From NCBI GenBank assembly GCA_002083365.1, contig LVWS01000034.1:78083-142082 (forward strand): 64,000 nt of DNA, read 5' to 3'. This document shows, piece after piece, positions 16,999 to 25,721 of the stretch. Under the pieces are notes generated by a model. The model saw nothing but the letters and a program-made list of their open reading frames with translations, was not told where the DNA came from and did no database searches. Within the stretch, counting starts at the first letter, position 1; the number at the start of each line of letters is the position of its first letter. A program made the position numbers and the translations under genes. This DNA comes from Nitrospira sp. SG-bin1. GTDB lineage: Bacteria; Nitrospirota; Nitrospiria; Nitrospirales; Nitrospiraceae.

Positions 16999-17217
16999 TT
17001 AGGCGATTCCTTTGTCCGGCGGCCATGGATCATGGCAATCGAAGGCATGACAGTCGGACATCCGACGGGTTCGCTGTCGGTGAATATAAAACACGCGGTG
17101 ATCAACGGTCAGAACCCAACAATCCGGAGCCACCAATCGCACAAACACGACTCCGTCCTCTGCCTGGGAATCGCTTTTCCTCTGCTTCGCGTCCAACACT
17201 TGTGTATCGATAACCAT
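16999..17217 (-). CDS. Doubtful small protein
   Basis: This 72-codon frame lies 31 bp upstream of the secreted protein gene. It encodes a stretch (GVVFVRLVAPDCWVLTVDHR) that looks protein-like, followed by a Cys/His-containing tail. There is no clear ribosome site and no recognised family. It may be spurious. Confidence 0.22.
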   Translation of the reverse strand: MVIDTQVLDAKQRKSDSQAEDGVVFVRLVAPDCWVLTVDHRVFYIHRQRTRRMSDCHAFDCHDPWPPDKGIA

Positions 17218-17251
17218 GTGTTCACCATATCCAAAGTTCTTCCGGACATTA

Positions 17252-17269
17252 ACTAGGAGACCGCCTAGG
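17252..17269. promoter_or_regulatory. CTAGGG-type dyad
   Basis: ACTAGGAGACCGCCTAGG has a 7 of 8 left arm and a 6 of 8 right arm, with 11-bp half-site spacing. It lies 72 bp upstream of the lipoprotein gene at 17341. Confidence 0.55.
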
Positions 17270-17340
17270 TTTGTTGCATGGCGGCATGCTCGGGAGGCTC
17301 CGAGTGAAGAGTTCGGGCGGTCCGTGTCATCGTGTTTCAC

Positions 17341-17799
17341 ATGATGAATGTCGGTCGCACTGTACTCTTCTCGCTTGCTCTCATGCTCGTAGCCTGTCAA
17401 AGCTTGCCCGGTTTTTCACGCAGCGGTGAAGTGAGGGCCATCACGATTGGTAATCAGTTGTCGATCGCTGCCATCGAAGCGGCGGAAGGAGACGAAATCC
17501 GATGGACCAATACGCTCATGACGCCGGTGCGGATCGTTGTTTTGGATTATGTCTTGAACCGGTTGTCCTGCCGCAGCAACTTTAGCGGCCACTTCTACAG
17601 CGGTGCGGAGGTGACCCTCCAACCCGACGAAAGTGCCGGCTTGTGTTTTCGTAATCCCGGGACGATCCGCTATGTCGTCCGAAGACCATCGGATCTCCGC
17701 AACAACGGTGAAACCGCTGAATTGGGGCACATTCACATCCAGACCCTTTCAGAGCATCCGACGACAGAGCAGAACGCCGCCGCTGCTGCACCACCATGA
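17341..17799 (+). CDS. Cupredoxin-like lipoprotein
   Basis: ATG 17341 begins a lipoprotein signal with lipobox MLVAC. The mature part has strands typical of a plastocyanin-like sandwich: VRAITIGNQLSIAAIEAAEGDEIRWTN, VLDYVLNRLSCRSNF, ESAGLCFRNPGTIRYVVR. The order resembles cupredoxins, but no complete His-Cys-His-Met copper site is visible, so copper binding is doubtful. It is a paralogue of the protein at 24891-25406, with the same layout (GDEIRxxN, LSC/LTC, GLCFRNP/SVCFKSP, RYVVR/KYVVR). A CTAGGG dyad lies 72 bp upstream. Confidence 0.8.
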   Translation: MMNVGRTVLFSLALMLVACQSLPGFSRSGEVRAITIGNQLSIAAIEAAEGDEIRWTNTLMTPVRIVVLDYVLNRLSCRSNFSGHFYSGAEVTLQPDESAGLCFRNPGTIRYVVRRPSDLRNNGETAELGHIHIQTLSEHPTTEQNAAAAAPP

Positions 17800-17919
17800 A
17801 TGGAGAAGAGTCGGCCTTGCCTCGCTGGACAAAAACTGAGCAGCCGTGGCGGCGATCAGGGCGATCAGATTGACGCTTCTCATCATTTTCACGCCGCGGC
17901 AATCGAAGTCGTGTCTCGT

Positions 17920-17937
17920 ACTAGGGAAGTCACTTGT
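17920..17937. promoter_or_regulatory. CTAGGG-type dyad, weak right arm
   Basis: ACTAGGGAAGTCACTTGT has a 7 of 8 left arm and a 5 of 8 right arm at the fixed spacing. It lies about 120 bp upstream of the glycosyltransferase gene at 18059. Confidence 0.35.
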
Positions 17938-18058
17938 TTCATTTGCCCTACAATCCGCTTACCTTCACCTCAGTCTCATGCAAAACTGCCGGATCTCCGG
18001 GCCCTTACGTTCCAGTCATTGACATATCCATGATCACCATGCCGACGAAAGGATTAAG

Positions 18059-19216
18059 ATGAAGATCGCTCAAGTTGCGCCGTTGCGGGAAAGCATTCCT
18101 CCTCAACGCTACGGAGGTACGGAACGTATCGTTTCGTATTTGACGGAAGAACTCGTTCGCCTGGGGCATGACGTGACGTTGTTCGCGACCGGGGATTCTT
18201 CCACATCGGCCAAGCTGTCCGCCGCCTGCCCGGCATCTCTACGTTCCAATCGGACGATATCGTGTCCGGAGGCGCCGTTGTTCCTTCACCTTGAGCGGGC
18301 GTTCGGCACCCACGCCGGGGGCTTCGATCTCATCCATTCCCACGTCGATCTCTTAGGTTTTCCCCTCGCCCGTCGATGCCGTACGCCGGTCGTGACGACG
18401 TTATATGGTCGGCTTGACCTGCCGGAACTGAACCCGGTGTTTCAAAACTTTTCCGACTTGCCCATGGTCTCGGTGTCCGAAGCCCAGCGCGGTTCGCTCC
18501 CGTGGATCAATTGGCAGGGCACCATCCATCTCGGATTGCCTCGTGATCTGTATTCCATGCATCCGCATCCCGGCGCGTACCTTGCCTTTCTGGGTCGGAT
18601 ATCACCAGGCCGAGGAATGGAGGATGCCATAGAATTGGCCAAACGGACTGACATGCCGCTCAGGATCGCGGCCAAGGTTGAACCGGCCGACCGGAGTTAC
18701 TTCGAGCACATCGCACCACTATTCGAACATCCGCTGGTGGAATATGTCGGCGAAATCACCGATGCGGAAAAAGACGATTTTCTGGGGGAGGCCTATGCCC
18801 TCATCTGTCCGTACGATTGGCCGGAACCCTTCGGATTGGCGCTCATCGAGGCTCTCGCCTGCGGCACACCGATCCTCGCTTATAGGCGGGGCGGGATTCC
18901 AGAAATCGTCGATCACGGGAACACGGGGTATTTGTGCGAAAGCTTGGCGGAAATGGCCAATACGGTCGCATGGATTCCCAATCTCGATCGTCGCCGCTGC
19001 CGGGCCGCGTTCGAAGAACGGTTTACCGTCGAACGAATGGCGCAAGAGTACGCATTTCTCTATCAACGATCCGCACGCAAAGAAACCGTCCAGCCGGCCG
19101 ATCAAGTTACTTACCGGAGCATGCGACAGTCGCCGCGTTCCGTACGTGCTGACGACGCGCGAATTGACGGGCATCGTATTGGGAAGCAGCGCCAAGTAAG
19201 ACGATTGGCCGTCTAA
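18059..19216 (+). CDS. Glycosyltransferase family 4
   Basis: The 385-residue GT-B protein has an N-terminal acceptor domain starting MKIAQVAPLRESIPPQRYGGTERIV with the usual Gly-Gly-Thr loop. The C-terminal donor domain has FLGRISPGRGMEDAIELAK, VEYVGEITDAEKDDFLGEAYALICPYDWPEPFGLALIEALACGTPILA (E-x7-E motif) and GGIPEIVDHGNTGYL. It likely transfers an activated sugar to a small molecule or lipid; donor and acceptor are unknown. The last about 40 residues are basic and unlike the family. It stands alone and converges with the ligase D gene. Confidence 0.93.
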   Translation: MKIAQVAPLRESIPPQRYGGTERIVSYLTEELVRLGHDVTLFATGDSSTSAKLSAACPASLRSNRTISCPEAPLFLHLERAFGTHAGGFDLIHSHVDLLGFPLARRCRTPVVTTLYGRLDLPELNPVFQNFSDLPMVSVSEAQRGSLPWINWQGTIHLGLPRDLYSMHPHPGAYLAFLGRISPGRGMEDAIELAKRTDMPLRIAAKVEPADRSYFEHIAPLFEHPLVEYVGEITDAEKDDFLGEAYALICPYDWPEPFGLALIEALACGTPILAYRRGGIPEIVDHGNTGYLCESLAEMANTVAWIPNLDRRRCRAAFEERFTVERMAQEYAFLYQRSARKETVQPADQVTYRSMRQSPRSVRADDARIDGHRIGKQRQVRRLAV

Positions 19217-19241
19217 ATGCGCTATTTCCCATTCGGCCGGC

Positions 19242-21923
19242 TCAGGATCGGCGGCGGACGGGGCGGAGTCGATGCATCATATCGGCCGTGATCTGCTGTT
19301 GTACCTTGGCATACCCGTCCCACGGATCGTGGGTCAGTTGTGAGAACCGTTCCTCGATGTTGTGCAACGTAAACTGGTCGGATCGGAGGTTCGGAGAGCA
19401 TTCATCCCACCTCACCGGAACCGAAAGGGGGGCCCGCGGCTTGGCGCGCGTCGAATAGGCTGCCACCGCGGTCGCACCTCGTCCGTTTCTCAGATAGTCC
19501 AGATACACCTTCCCCGTACGGGCGCGTTTCGACATGTTGTCGGTAAAGCGGACCGGAAGAATGCGGACCAGGTGTCCGGCCAAGGTTTTGGAAAATTGCT
19601 TGACCTCGTCCCACGAGTGCCGTCGTTCCAACGGCACCACGACGTGCAATCCTTTCCCGCCGGTGGTTTTGAGAAACGACGTCAGACTCAATTCATCGAG
19701 CAACGTTTTCACGAGACGTGCGGCTTCAACGACTTCGTGCCAGGGCACGTCGGGGGCCGGATCCAAATCGAGGACCATCCGATCCGGCTGTTCCAACCGA
19801 TCCTCCGTGGCACCCCACGTGTGAAGTTCGAGGACGCCGAGTTGCACCAGCGCGACCAACGCCGCCGGCGTGTTTACGACCATATACTGAGCCGATCCAT
19901 CCGTTTCTTGGATTTCAATGCGATCAATCGCCTCATGCACCTGATCGGTCACGTGTTTTTGATAAAAACACCCTGTCCCCTGTCCATCCGGACAACGCAC
20001 CAACGTCAGCGGACGTCCTCGCACGTGCGGCAGGATCCGGCCCGCGATCCGCTCATAGAATTGCGCGAGCTCCAATTTGGTGATGCCATCGTGGGGGAAC
20101 AACACTCGAAAAGGGTTGGAAATGCGGATCCCCGCCACTATCGGCACCCCGGCACGCTTTCGCGTTGGGCCGGATGACCGCTCTCGACGGGCGGAAGACA
20201 GGGGGGGATTCGACTGAGCAATCTCTTCTTCTCGTCGTCGGTCGGTCGTCAAACGGCTCGCAGGCACTCTGTCGGCGGACTCACGCACGATGGCGCCGGC
20301 CGCCTTGTCCTCCCGCAGACCGACGAAAGAAGCTTGGCGAAGGATGCCTTCCTGAGTCCATTCCGCAAACCGAACTTCGGCCACCAGTTCCGGTTTCACC
20401 CAATGTACGCCTTTGGCCTCCCCACCCGTTGGAGGATTCACGAAGGCCGGCTTCGGTTGTTGACGCGATCGCAAGGCACGCTGCAGTTGCGAGAGTCGTT
20501 CTTCGGAAAACCCGGTTCCGACCCGTCCCACATAGGTCAGCCCTCCGCCTTCGTACACGCCGAGCAACAATGCCCCAAATCCTCGCCGTGAACCGGACGG
20601 ATCGGTGAAGCCGCCGATCACAAACTCCTGGCGACGGTGGCATTTCACCTTCACCCAGTGTTTAGTCCGGCCGGCGACATACGGACTGTCCGCCTGTTTG
20701 GCGATCACGCCCTCCAACCCGCGTCGACAGGCCGTCTCAAACACGATACGGCCCTGCCCACGAATATGGTCACCGTACCGCAAGGGACCGTTGTCCGGAA
20801 GCCCGTCCAAGAGAGCGGCGAGTCGCTGCTTGCGCTCATGGAGCGGGCGCGATCTGAGATCTTCGCCGTTGAGGAAGAGAAGATCGAAGACATAGTAAAG
20901 GAGCCGGACCTCACGCCCACGGTCGAAGGCGTTCTGCAACGCTTGAAAGCTCATCGTTCCATCCGGGGTGAGCGCGACGAGTTCACCGTCCAGCCATGCA
21001 TTTTCCACGGGCAATCGGGCAACGGCCTGTCTCTGCTCGGGTAGTTTTTCGGTCCAGTCCCTACGGTTCCGCGAGAACAGGCGGGCCGCGCCCCGATCGA
21101 TTCGGCACAACATGCGATATCCGTCGTACTTCAGTTCATGAATCCACCCGTCTCCTTCGGGCGCTCCGGAAACCAACGTCGCCAACTGGGGCGTGATCCA
21201 TTCCGGGCAGGCCGCCTTGTCCCGTCGACTCCCGGATGCGTTGGAACGAGGGGCGGCACGGGTGGTCGTCTGTCCGGATTCCGACCTCGGTGTTCGCTTG
21301 TGGATCACGGACCGGCGGTTGGAATGCCATGTATCGACCTTGGCCCGAGCGATTTCTTCCATGGTCATTCCGCTTTTCACGCTTCGCGACGATGTGGCAG
21401 GTGCATTGTCGGACGCGGCCGTGCCGGCGGTGGCGTCGCGTTCCTTGATGAGCAACCAATTGTCTTCCTCGCGATTGCGCGCTCCACCCATGCGGACCAG
21501 GGTCCAGCGGCCCTGCAGCTTTTGACCCGCCAGCGTGAATTTCAGTCGTCCTTTTTCATAGCCCGCTCGAGGATCCCCGTCCGGAATCCACCGGCCTCGA
21601 TCCCACACCATGACGCTGCCGGCGCCATACTGTCCGGGAGGAATGACACCCTCGAAATCGGCATATTCCATCGGATGATCTTCGACGTGCACGGCCAATC
21701 GTTTGTCGGAAGGGTTCAGACTCGGCCCTTTGGGGACGGCCCAGCTCTTGAGGGTGCCGTCCAGCTCAAGCCGAAAATCGTAATGGAGTCGTCTGGCGGC
21801 GTGTTTCTGGATCACATACTGCAGCGCCGAGCCGGATCGCGATGCGGGACCTCCCCGAGGTTCCGTGGTGCGTCGAAAATTCCGCTTTTTCCGGTATGGC
21901 TGTAACTTTTCCAAAGAATTCAT
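19242..21923 (-). CDS. ligD: ATP-dependent DNA ligase D (PE-ligase-polymerase)
   Basis: The 893-residue protein has the three LigD domains in the order phosphoesterase, ligase, polymerase, as in Pseudomonas. The 3'-phosphoesterase (about 30-175) shows KHAARRLHYDFRLELDG and DHPMEYADFEGVIPPGQYG. The ligase (about 240-545) has nucleophile Lys265 in IHELKYDGYR. The primase-like polymerase (about 590-885) has FPHDGITKLELAQFYE, LDLDPAPDVPW with catalytic Asp pair and FLKTTGGKGLHVVVPL. LigD repairs double-strand breaks by end joining together with Ku, and the polymerase adds ribonucleotides. No ku gene is seen in this window, although ku often lies next to ligD. The linker at about 165-235 is low complexity. 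Confidence 0.97.
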   Translation of the reverse strand: MNSLEKLQPYRKKRNFRRTTEPRGGPASRSGSALQYVIQKHAARRLHYDFRLELDGTLKSWAVPKGPSLNPSDKRLAVHVEDHPMEYADFEGVIPPGQYGAGSVMVWDRGRWIPDGDPRAGYEKGRLKFTLAGQKLQGRWTLVRMGGARNREEDNWLLIKERDATAGTAASDNAPATSSRSVKSGMTMEEIARAKVDTWHSNRRSVIHKRTPRSESGQTTTRAAPRSNASGSRRDKAACPEWITPQLATLVSGAPEGDGWIHELKYDGYRMLCRIDRGAARLFSRNRRDWTEKLPEQRQAVARLPVENAWLDGELVALTPDGTMSFQALQNAFDRGREVRLLYYVFDLLFLNGEDLRSRPLHERKQRLAALLDGLPDNGPLRYGDHIRGQGRIVFETACRRGLEGVIAKQADSPYVAGRTKHWVKVKCHRRQEFVIGGFTDPSGSRRGFGALLLGVYEGGGLTYVGRVGTGFSEERLSQLQRALRSRQQPKPAFVNPPTGGEAKGVHWVKPELVAEVRFAEWTQEGILRQASFVGLREDKAAGAIVRESADRVPASRLTTDRRREEEIAQSNPPLSSARRERSSGPTRKRAGVPIVAGIRISNPFRVLFPHDGITKLELAQFYERIAGRILPHVRGRPLTLVRCPDGQGTGCFYQKHVTDQVHEAIDRIEIQETDGSAQYMVVNTPAALVALVQLGVLELHTWGATEDRLEQPDRMVLDLDPAPDVPWHEVVEAARLVKTLLDELSLTSFLKTTGGKGLHVVVPLERRHSWDEVKQFSKTLAGHLVRILPVRFTDNMSKRARTGKVYLDYLRNGRGATAVAAYSTRAKPRAPLSVPVRWDECSPNLRSDQFTLHNIEERFSQLTHDPWDGYAKVQQQITADMMHRLRPVRRRS

Positions 21924-21965
21924 CGCGGCGTTGGAGCAGGCTGCGGAAAAACACTTCGTTCATCC

Positions 21966-22037
21966 TTCGAGAGCCTCAGGGCGGACGGAGCGCTCAGTGA
22001 ATACCGAGGGGCTTCGCTCGTGCTGAGCCCTCTCGAA
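21966..22037. repeat. REP-like inverted element
   Basis: Left arm TTCGAGAGCCTCAGGGCGGA (from 21966) and right arm TGCTGAGCCCTCTCGAA (to 22037) are imperfect inverted copies of the 'TTCGACA-GCTCAGGGCGAACGG' type palindromic sequence found between genes in many bacteria. The element sits between ligD (upstream side) and the stop of the GAPDH gene, with a further short hairpin around AAACACACACTTCAAGTGTTT just after it. It may stabilise or end the GAPDH transcript. Confidence 0.6.
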
Positions 22038-22138
22038 ACACACACTTCAAGTGTTTCCGCGGCCTGCGAGATACGCATGGCTGGTCGGCGCTTCCGACAG
22101 GATGGAACAACGGCTTTGTCGTGCGGTCAGCGACTGCA

Positions 22139-23152
22139 TCAGCCCTCAATCGGTACGATGAGCGCCATCGAGATCGCCTGACGGACCATTTGGCTGGCAT
22201 AGCCCCATTCATTGTCGTACCAACTCATCACCTTGACGAGGTTGCCGTCCACCACCTGGGTCATATCGACATCCACGATCGATGCGCGCGAATCTTGAAC
22301 GACGTCGGAGGACACGATCGGATCCTCGGTCACGCCCAGGACTCCGGCATATCGATCGCTGCGCGCCTCGTTCAGGAAGAGGTCGTTCACCTCGGAGACG
22401 TTCGTGTCCTGTTGCGTCAGCATGACGATATCGGAGAGCGAACAAATCGGAACGGGCACCCGAACGGCCGCGCCTTGGAATCGCCCGTTGAGAGCGGGCA
22501 AGGCCCGCGTCGTAGCTGTCGCGGCGCCCGTGACGGAGGGCACGACGTTGGCCGCCGCCGCCCGTCCGCGACGTGTGCTCTTGTGTTGTCCGTCCACCAA
22601 CGCCTGACTGGCGGTGTAGGCATGGACCGTCGTCATTACCGCCTTGTGTACGCCCAGATGGCGGTCGATGATCTCGACGACGGGCGCTACGCAGTTCGTC
22701 GTGCAGCTGGCGCAGGATAAGATCGGACCGGCCTTCTCATCATACGCGTTCACTCCATAGACGACGGTCGGGATATCCTCGTCCTTGGCCGGCGCAGAGA
22801 GGATCACCCGTCTGGCCCCGGCCTCGAGATGCTTGGCAAGGTCCACCCTGGTGTTGAACTTCCCCGAACACTCGAAGACGACCTCGACGCCCAGCCCTTT
22901 CCACGGAAGACGGCCCGGATCGCGCTCCGCAAAGACGGAATATCTCCGATCCGCCATCGTGAGCGCATCCGGCTCGGCGTTCACCCGCATATGGTAGCGA
23001 CCGTACACGGTGTCGTGGTTGAGGAGGTAGGCCAGGTTGTCGGGGGGCGCCACGTCGTTGATCGCCACGAGTTCGAGTTCCGGCGTATTCGCGAGAATCT
23101 TGAACGTGGCTCGTCCGATTCGGCCGAGTCCGTTGATGGCGACTCTCATCAT
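22139..23152 (-). CDS. gap: Glyceraldehyde-3-phosphate dehydrogenase, type I
   Basis: The 337-residue enzyme has the Rossmann start INGLGRIGRATFKIL, the catalytic cysteine in ILSCASCTTNCVAPV and the following helix. Typical substrate-site stretches are MTTVHAYTASQ, ALPALNGRFQGAAVRVPV and SWYDNEWGYASQMVR. It oxidises glyceraldehyde 3-phosphate to 1,3-bisphosphoglycerate or runs in reverse. Residue Asp33 in VAINDVAPPDN suggests NAD preference, by analogy. The transaldolase gene ends 20 bp upstream, so both are probably on one transcript linking the pentose phosphate pathway and glycolysis. Confidence 0.97.
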   Translation of the reverse strand: MMRVAINGLGRIGRATFKILANTPELELVAINDVAPPDNLAYLLNHDTVYGRYHMRVNAEPDALTMADRRYSVFAERDPGRLPWKGLGVEVVFECSGKFNTRVDLAKHLEAGARRVILSAPAKDEDIPTVVYGVNAYDEKAGPILSCASCTTNCVAPVVEIIDRHLGVHKAVMTTVHAYTASQALVDGQHKSTRRGRAAAANVVPSVTGAATATTRALPALNGRFQGAAVRVPVPICSLSDIVMLTQQDTNVSEVNDLFLNEARSDRYAGVLGVTEDPIVSSDVVQDSRASIVDVDMTQVVDGNLVKVMSWYDNEWGYASQMVRQAISMALIVPIEG

Positions 23153-23171
23153 GGATCGATCCTCGTCACTC

Positions 23172-24326
23172 TCATGCCGTGTGTTTCAGGCGAAAGTGGT
23201 CGCACTTTTCATCGAGCGCTTTGACGGCCGCATCATAGGCATCGACGAATTTCTGCACCCCTTCATGTTCCAGTTGCCACGTGACGCAGTCGAAGTTGAT
23301 GCCTACTTGCTCCAACTGAAGCATGACCGATTCGGCCTGCTCGAGTTCGGTCCCGACGGCATCCGGCACGACCCGGCCATGATCCGCAAAAGCGCGCAAC
23401 GTGGCTTCCGGCATCGTGTTGACCGTGTCCCGTCCCACAAGTGATTCGACATACACGACATCCCGATAATTCGGATTCTTCGTTCCGGTACTGGCCCACA
23501 AGGGCCGCTGGACTCGTGCGCCTTTCACCGCCAACCGAGCCCATCGATCACTCCCGAACACCTGTCGAAATGCCCGGTAGGCCAGCTTCGCATTGGCCAC
23601 CGCCACGCAGCCCCGTAGACGGGCCGCCGGCGACTGTGGTCCTCGATCCCCCGAGGGAATGCGCCGCTGCAACAACTGATCGACCAGCACGTCGATGCGG
23701 CTCACGAAAAAACTCGCCACTGACACGACCGTCCGCAGCGGCTGACGAGATGTCACTCGTCGCTCGAGAGCCGAAAGATAGGCCTCCATGACGGCCTGGT
23801 AGCTGGGTATGGAAAAGAGCAGGGTTATGTTGACCCCGATCCCTTCCGTCAACAGCTGCTCGATCGCCGGCACGCCTGCGTCCGTCGCGGGCACCTTCAC
23901 CAATAGATTGGGCCGATTCACGCGTTTCACGTAGTGACGGGCTTCATGCAGCGTGTCCTCCGTGAAGTACGCCGCATGCGGCGACACTTCCAGACTGACA
24001 TAGCCATCGAGCCCGTCCGTCTCCACATAGACATCGTGCAGTAAGTCGCAGGCCTGCTGCACGTCGTGGACCAGCAGAGTTTCATAAATATCCTTCGTGG
24101 ACCGTCCTTCCCGAGCGAGGGCTTCGATCTGCCGGTCATAATCACGACTCGAGAGAGCCTCGCGAAACGTCGTGGGATTCGCGGTGATTCCTCGAAGACC
24201 GTGGGTTCGAATCCATGCCTTCAATTCCCCGCCGGCGATCATGTGTTGGCTCAGATTATCCAACCAATGGCTCTGTCCGGCCGCAAGCAGCTGCTCTAAC
24301 GACTTGGTATTCCGTGGCCCCGCCAT
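23172..24326 (-). CDS. tal: Transaldolase
   Basis: The 384-residue product matches the longer transaldolase class. It has the N-terminal GLRGITANPTTFREALS, DGYVSLEVSPHAAY, the Schiff-base lysine in NLLVKVPATDAGVPAIEQLL, GIGVNITLLFSIPSYQAV and PLWASTGTKNPNYRD. It moves a dihydroxyacetone unit between sedoheptulose 7-phosphate and glyceraldehyde 3-phosphate. ATG 24326 is preferred over the upstream GTG because AGGGTGGG lies just before it and the family starts there. It is followed by gap. Confidence 0.96.
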   Translation of the reverse strand: MAGPRNTKSLEQLLAAGQSHWLDNLSQHMIAGGELKAWIRTHGLRGITANPTTFREALSSRDYDRQIEALAREGRSTKDIYETLLVHDVQQACDLLHDVYVETDGLDGYVSLEVSPHAAYFTEDTLHEARHYVKRVNRPNLLVKVPATDAGVPAIEQLLTEGIGVNITLLFSIPSYQAVMEAYLSALERRVTSRQPLRTVVSVASFFVSRIDVLVDQLLQRRIPSGDRGPQSPAARLRGCVAVANAKLAYRAFRQVFGSDRWARLAVKGARVQRPLWASTGTKNPNYRDVVYVESLVGRDTVNTMPEATLRAFADHGRVVPDAVGTELEQAESVMLQLEQVGINFDCVTWQLEHEGVQKFVDAYDAAVKALDEKCDHFRLKHTA

Positions 24327-24387
24327 GCCCACCCTCACGACTTCGTTGATTCAGGTCTTCATAATCGGATCTTTCACTTCAACTTCG

Positions 24388-24789
24388 CTATCGCATTTCC
24401 TTCAGCGAGCTGTCGGGCACCGGCAATTCCCGGACTTGGGGCGGATCCATTTTCAACACCGCCTCCGCTTCGCCGTTGGATCTCACTTGCGCCGCCACGC
24501 TGTCGCCCACCTTCACGCGCGACTGAATTTTCGTGTCGGGTACGACACGGATGTGACTTTGTACGCCGTTCGGCTGCGTGATCCAGTAGGACTCTTCGAT
24601 CTTGACGATTTCCCCCTGGACGTTGCGGCAGGGAGAATTAGTCGTACAATTTTTCGATAATGGAAATGCCGGGGCGGTGCCTTGAACGGCATTCTGAGGC
24701 TGTCCTTTATTGGATTGATGTTCCTCCGCCGAACTGACGGCGGTATATCCAACGGTAATCGACATCACGATGATCGCTATTCTAGTCAT
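24388..24789 (-). CDS. Small periplasmic protein with OB-like module
   Basis: The 133-residue product has a signal peptide (cleavage near VSSAEE), then a cysteine-containing stretch NCTTNSPCRNVQGEIVKIEE. A compact beta module follows: YWITQPNGVQSHIRVVPDTKIQSRVKVGDSVAAQVRSNGEAEAV. This module matches the third module of the 50788-51837 protein (GEVLNIDRDGFYIVRDPSG, LQVGDRIQAQVRPDG). GAAAGGAAGG lies upstream of ATG 24789. The function is unknown. Confidence 0.78.
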   Translation of the reverse strand: MTRIAIIVMSITVGYTAVSSAEEHQSNKGQPQNAVQGTAPAFPLSKNCTTNSPCRNVQGEIVKIEESYWITQPNGVQSHIRVVPDTKIQSRVKVGDSVAAQVRSNGEAEAVLKMDPPQVRELPVPDSSLKEMR

Positions 24790-24890
24790 GCCTGCGCCTT
24801 CCTTTCTTTTTTCGTCCGAGTGTCGCCGCTCACATGGAGACCGATGGCCGGTAACGTGGATTGTCCCTTTTTGTTCCCCGCACTCCCTGT

Positions 24891-25406
24891 TTACTGATCC
24901 TGGTCAGGATCGGCTTGTGAAATCCGGCCCTTCTTCGGGTCAGCGCTGACAGAAGACGATTGACCTTGTCCTTCGCCGACGTTGATCGTCCCCGCGATAT
25001 TTTCCTCGCCGCTGGGGAGATTCGAATCCGCACGCACGACATACTTGACCTCCGACGGGCTCTTGAAACACACGCTCGCCGTGTCGTTGGCGTTCAACTT
25101 GGCCGTATACTGATTCTTGTTTCCGCTCGTCAGTAATCCGCCGAAGCCGCGCTGGCAGGTCAGCTGGCCTTCCACCGGCAACAGAAAGATCACACGCGCA
25201 TCCCCCTGCCGCTTGTTGATGAAACGGATCTCGTCCCCCGGATTGGCGGTGACGGTCACCGGATCCACGTTCTCTCGTATGATGATGTCTTTGACTTCCC
25301 CGGTTCGCGTGATCGTCGGCATCCCGTCTCCTCCGCCCAGTCCCATGCTCTGACAGGCTGAGAGTGACATGGCCAACGCGATGATGGCGCCTGATTGTCG
25401 TGTCAT
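24891..25406 (-). CDS. Cupredoxin-like lipoprotein, paralogue
   Basis: AAGGAGG precedes ATG 25406. The signal ends with lipobox LSLSAC. The mature protein has a glycine-rich start and then VKDIIIRENVDPVTVTANPGDEIRFINKR, LLPVEGQLTCQRGFGG, DTASVCFKSPSEVKYVVRAD. This is the same sandwich-like layout as the protein at 17341-17799. Two cysteines (LTC and SVC) are shared by both and may form a disulfide. The tail is polar and Ser/Gln-rich. The function is unknown. Confidence 0.82.
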   Translation of the reverse strand: MTRQSGAIIALAMSLSACQSMGLGGGDGMPTITRTGEVKDIIIRENVDPVTVTANPGDEIRFINKRQGDARVIFLLPVEGQLTCQRGFGGLLTSGNKNQYTAKLNANDTASVCFKSPSEVKYVVRADSNLPSGEENIAGTINVGEGQGQSSSVSADPKKGRISQADPDQDQ

Positions 25407-25721
25407 GATGTCCTCCTTAACTCGTGATGGAATGGCCTGCGGACTCCGTCGCCGTTTCTCCAGAAGGCTGCAAGAGCTGCACCGATCAGCGGAACGCAAT
25501 CAGATCAAGGATTTGTCATGTTGTACTGGTTCGGCAGACCGGAATATCCGATGGAGCCAAGACATTTTGTTCATGCGCAAGACAGGTTAGCCGCTTTGGA
25601 TTCGATGAAGTTCAAACCCAAACCATTCTGATTCAAAACTAGGGGTGCCCCTAGTGGGCAAGACCCCTTAGTCCTTCTACGGTCGGCCCACCCTCATATC
25701 CCGGACGACAGGAACCACGAT
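25407..25721. other. Intergenic region upstream of the phytochrome operon
   Basis: This region separates the divergent lipoprotein and bphO genes. It holds the best copy of the CTAGGG dyad (25638-25655) and a partial second copy of the motif letters just after it (GGGCAAGACCCCTTAGT). No gene is seen. Confidence 0.5.
25638..25655. promoter_or_regulatory. CTAGGG-type dyad, perfect copy
   Basis: ACTAGGGGTGCCCCTAGT is a perfect 8-2-8 palindrome, the best copy of the recurrent element in this window. It lies 67 bp upstream of the bphO start codon, a position suited to activation or repression of the bphO-bphP operon. Confidence 0.7.
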
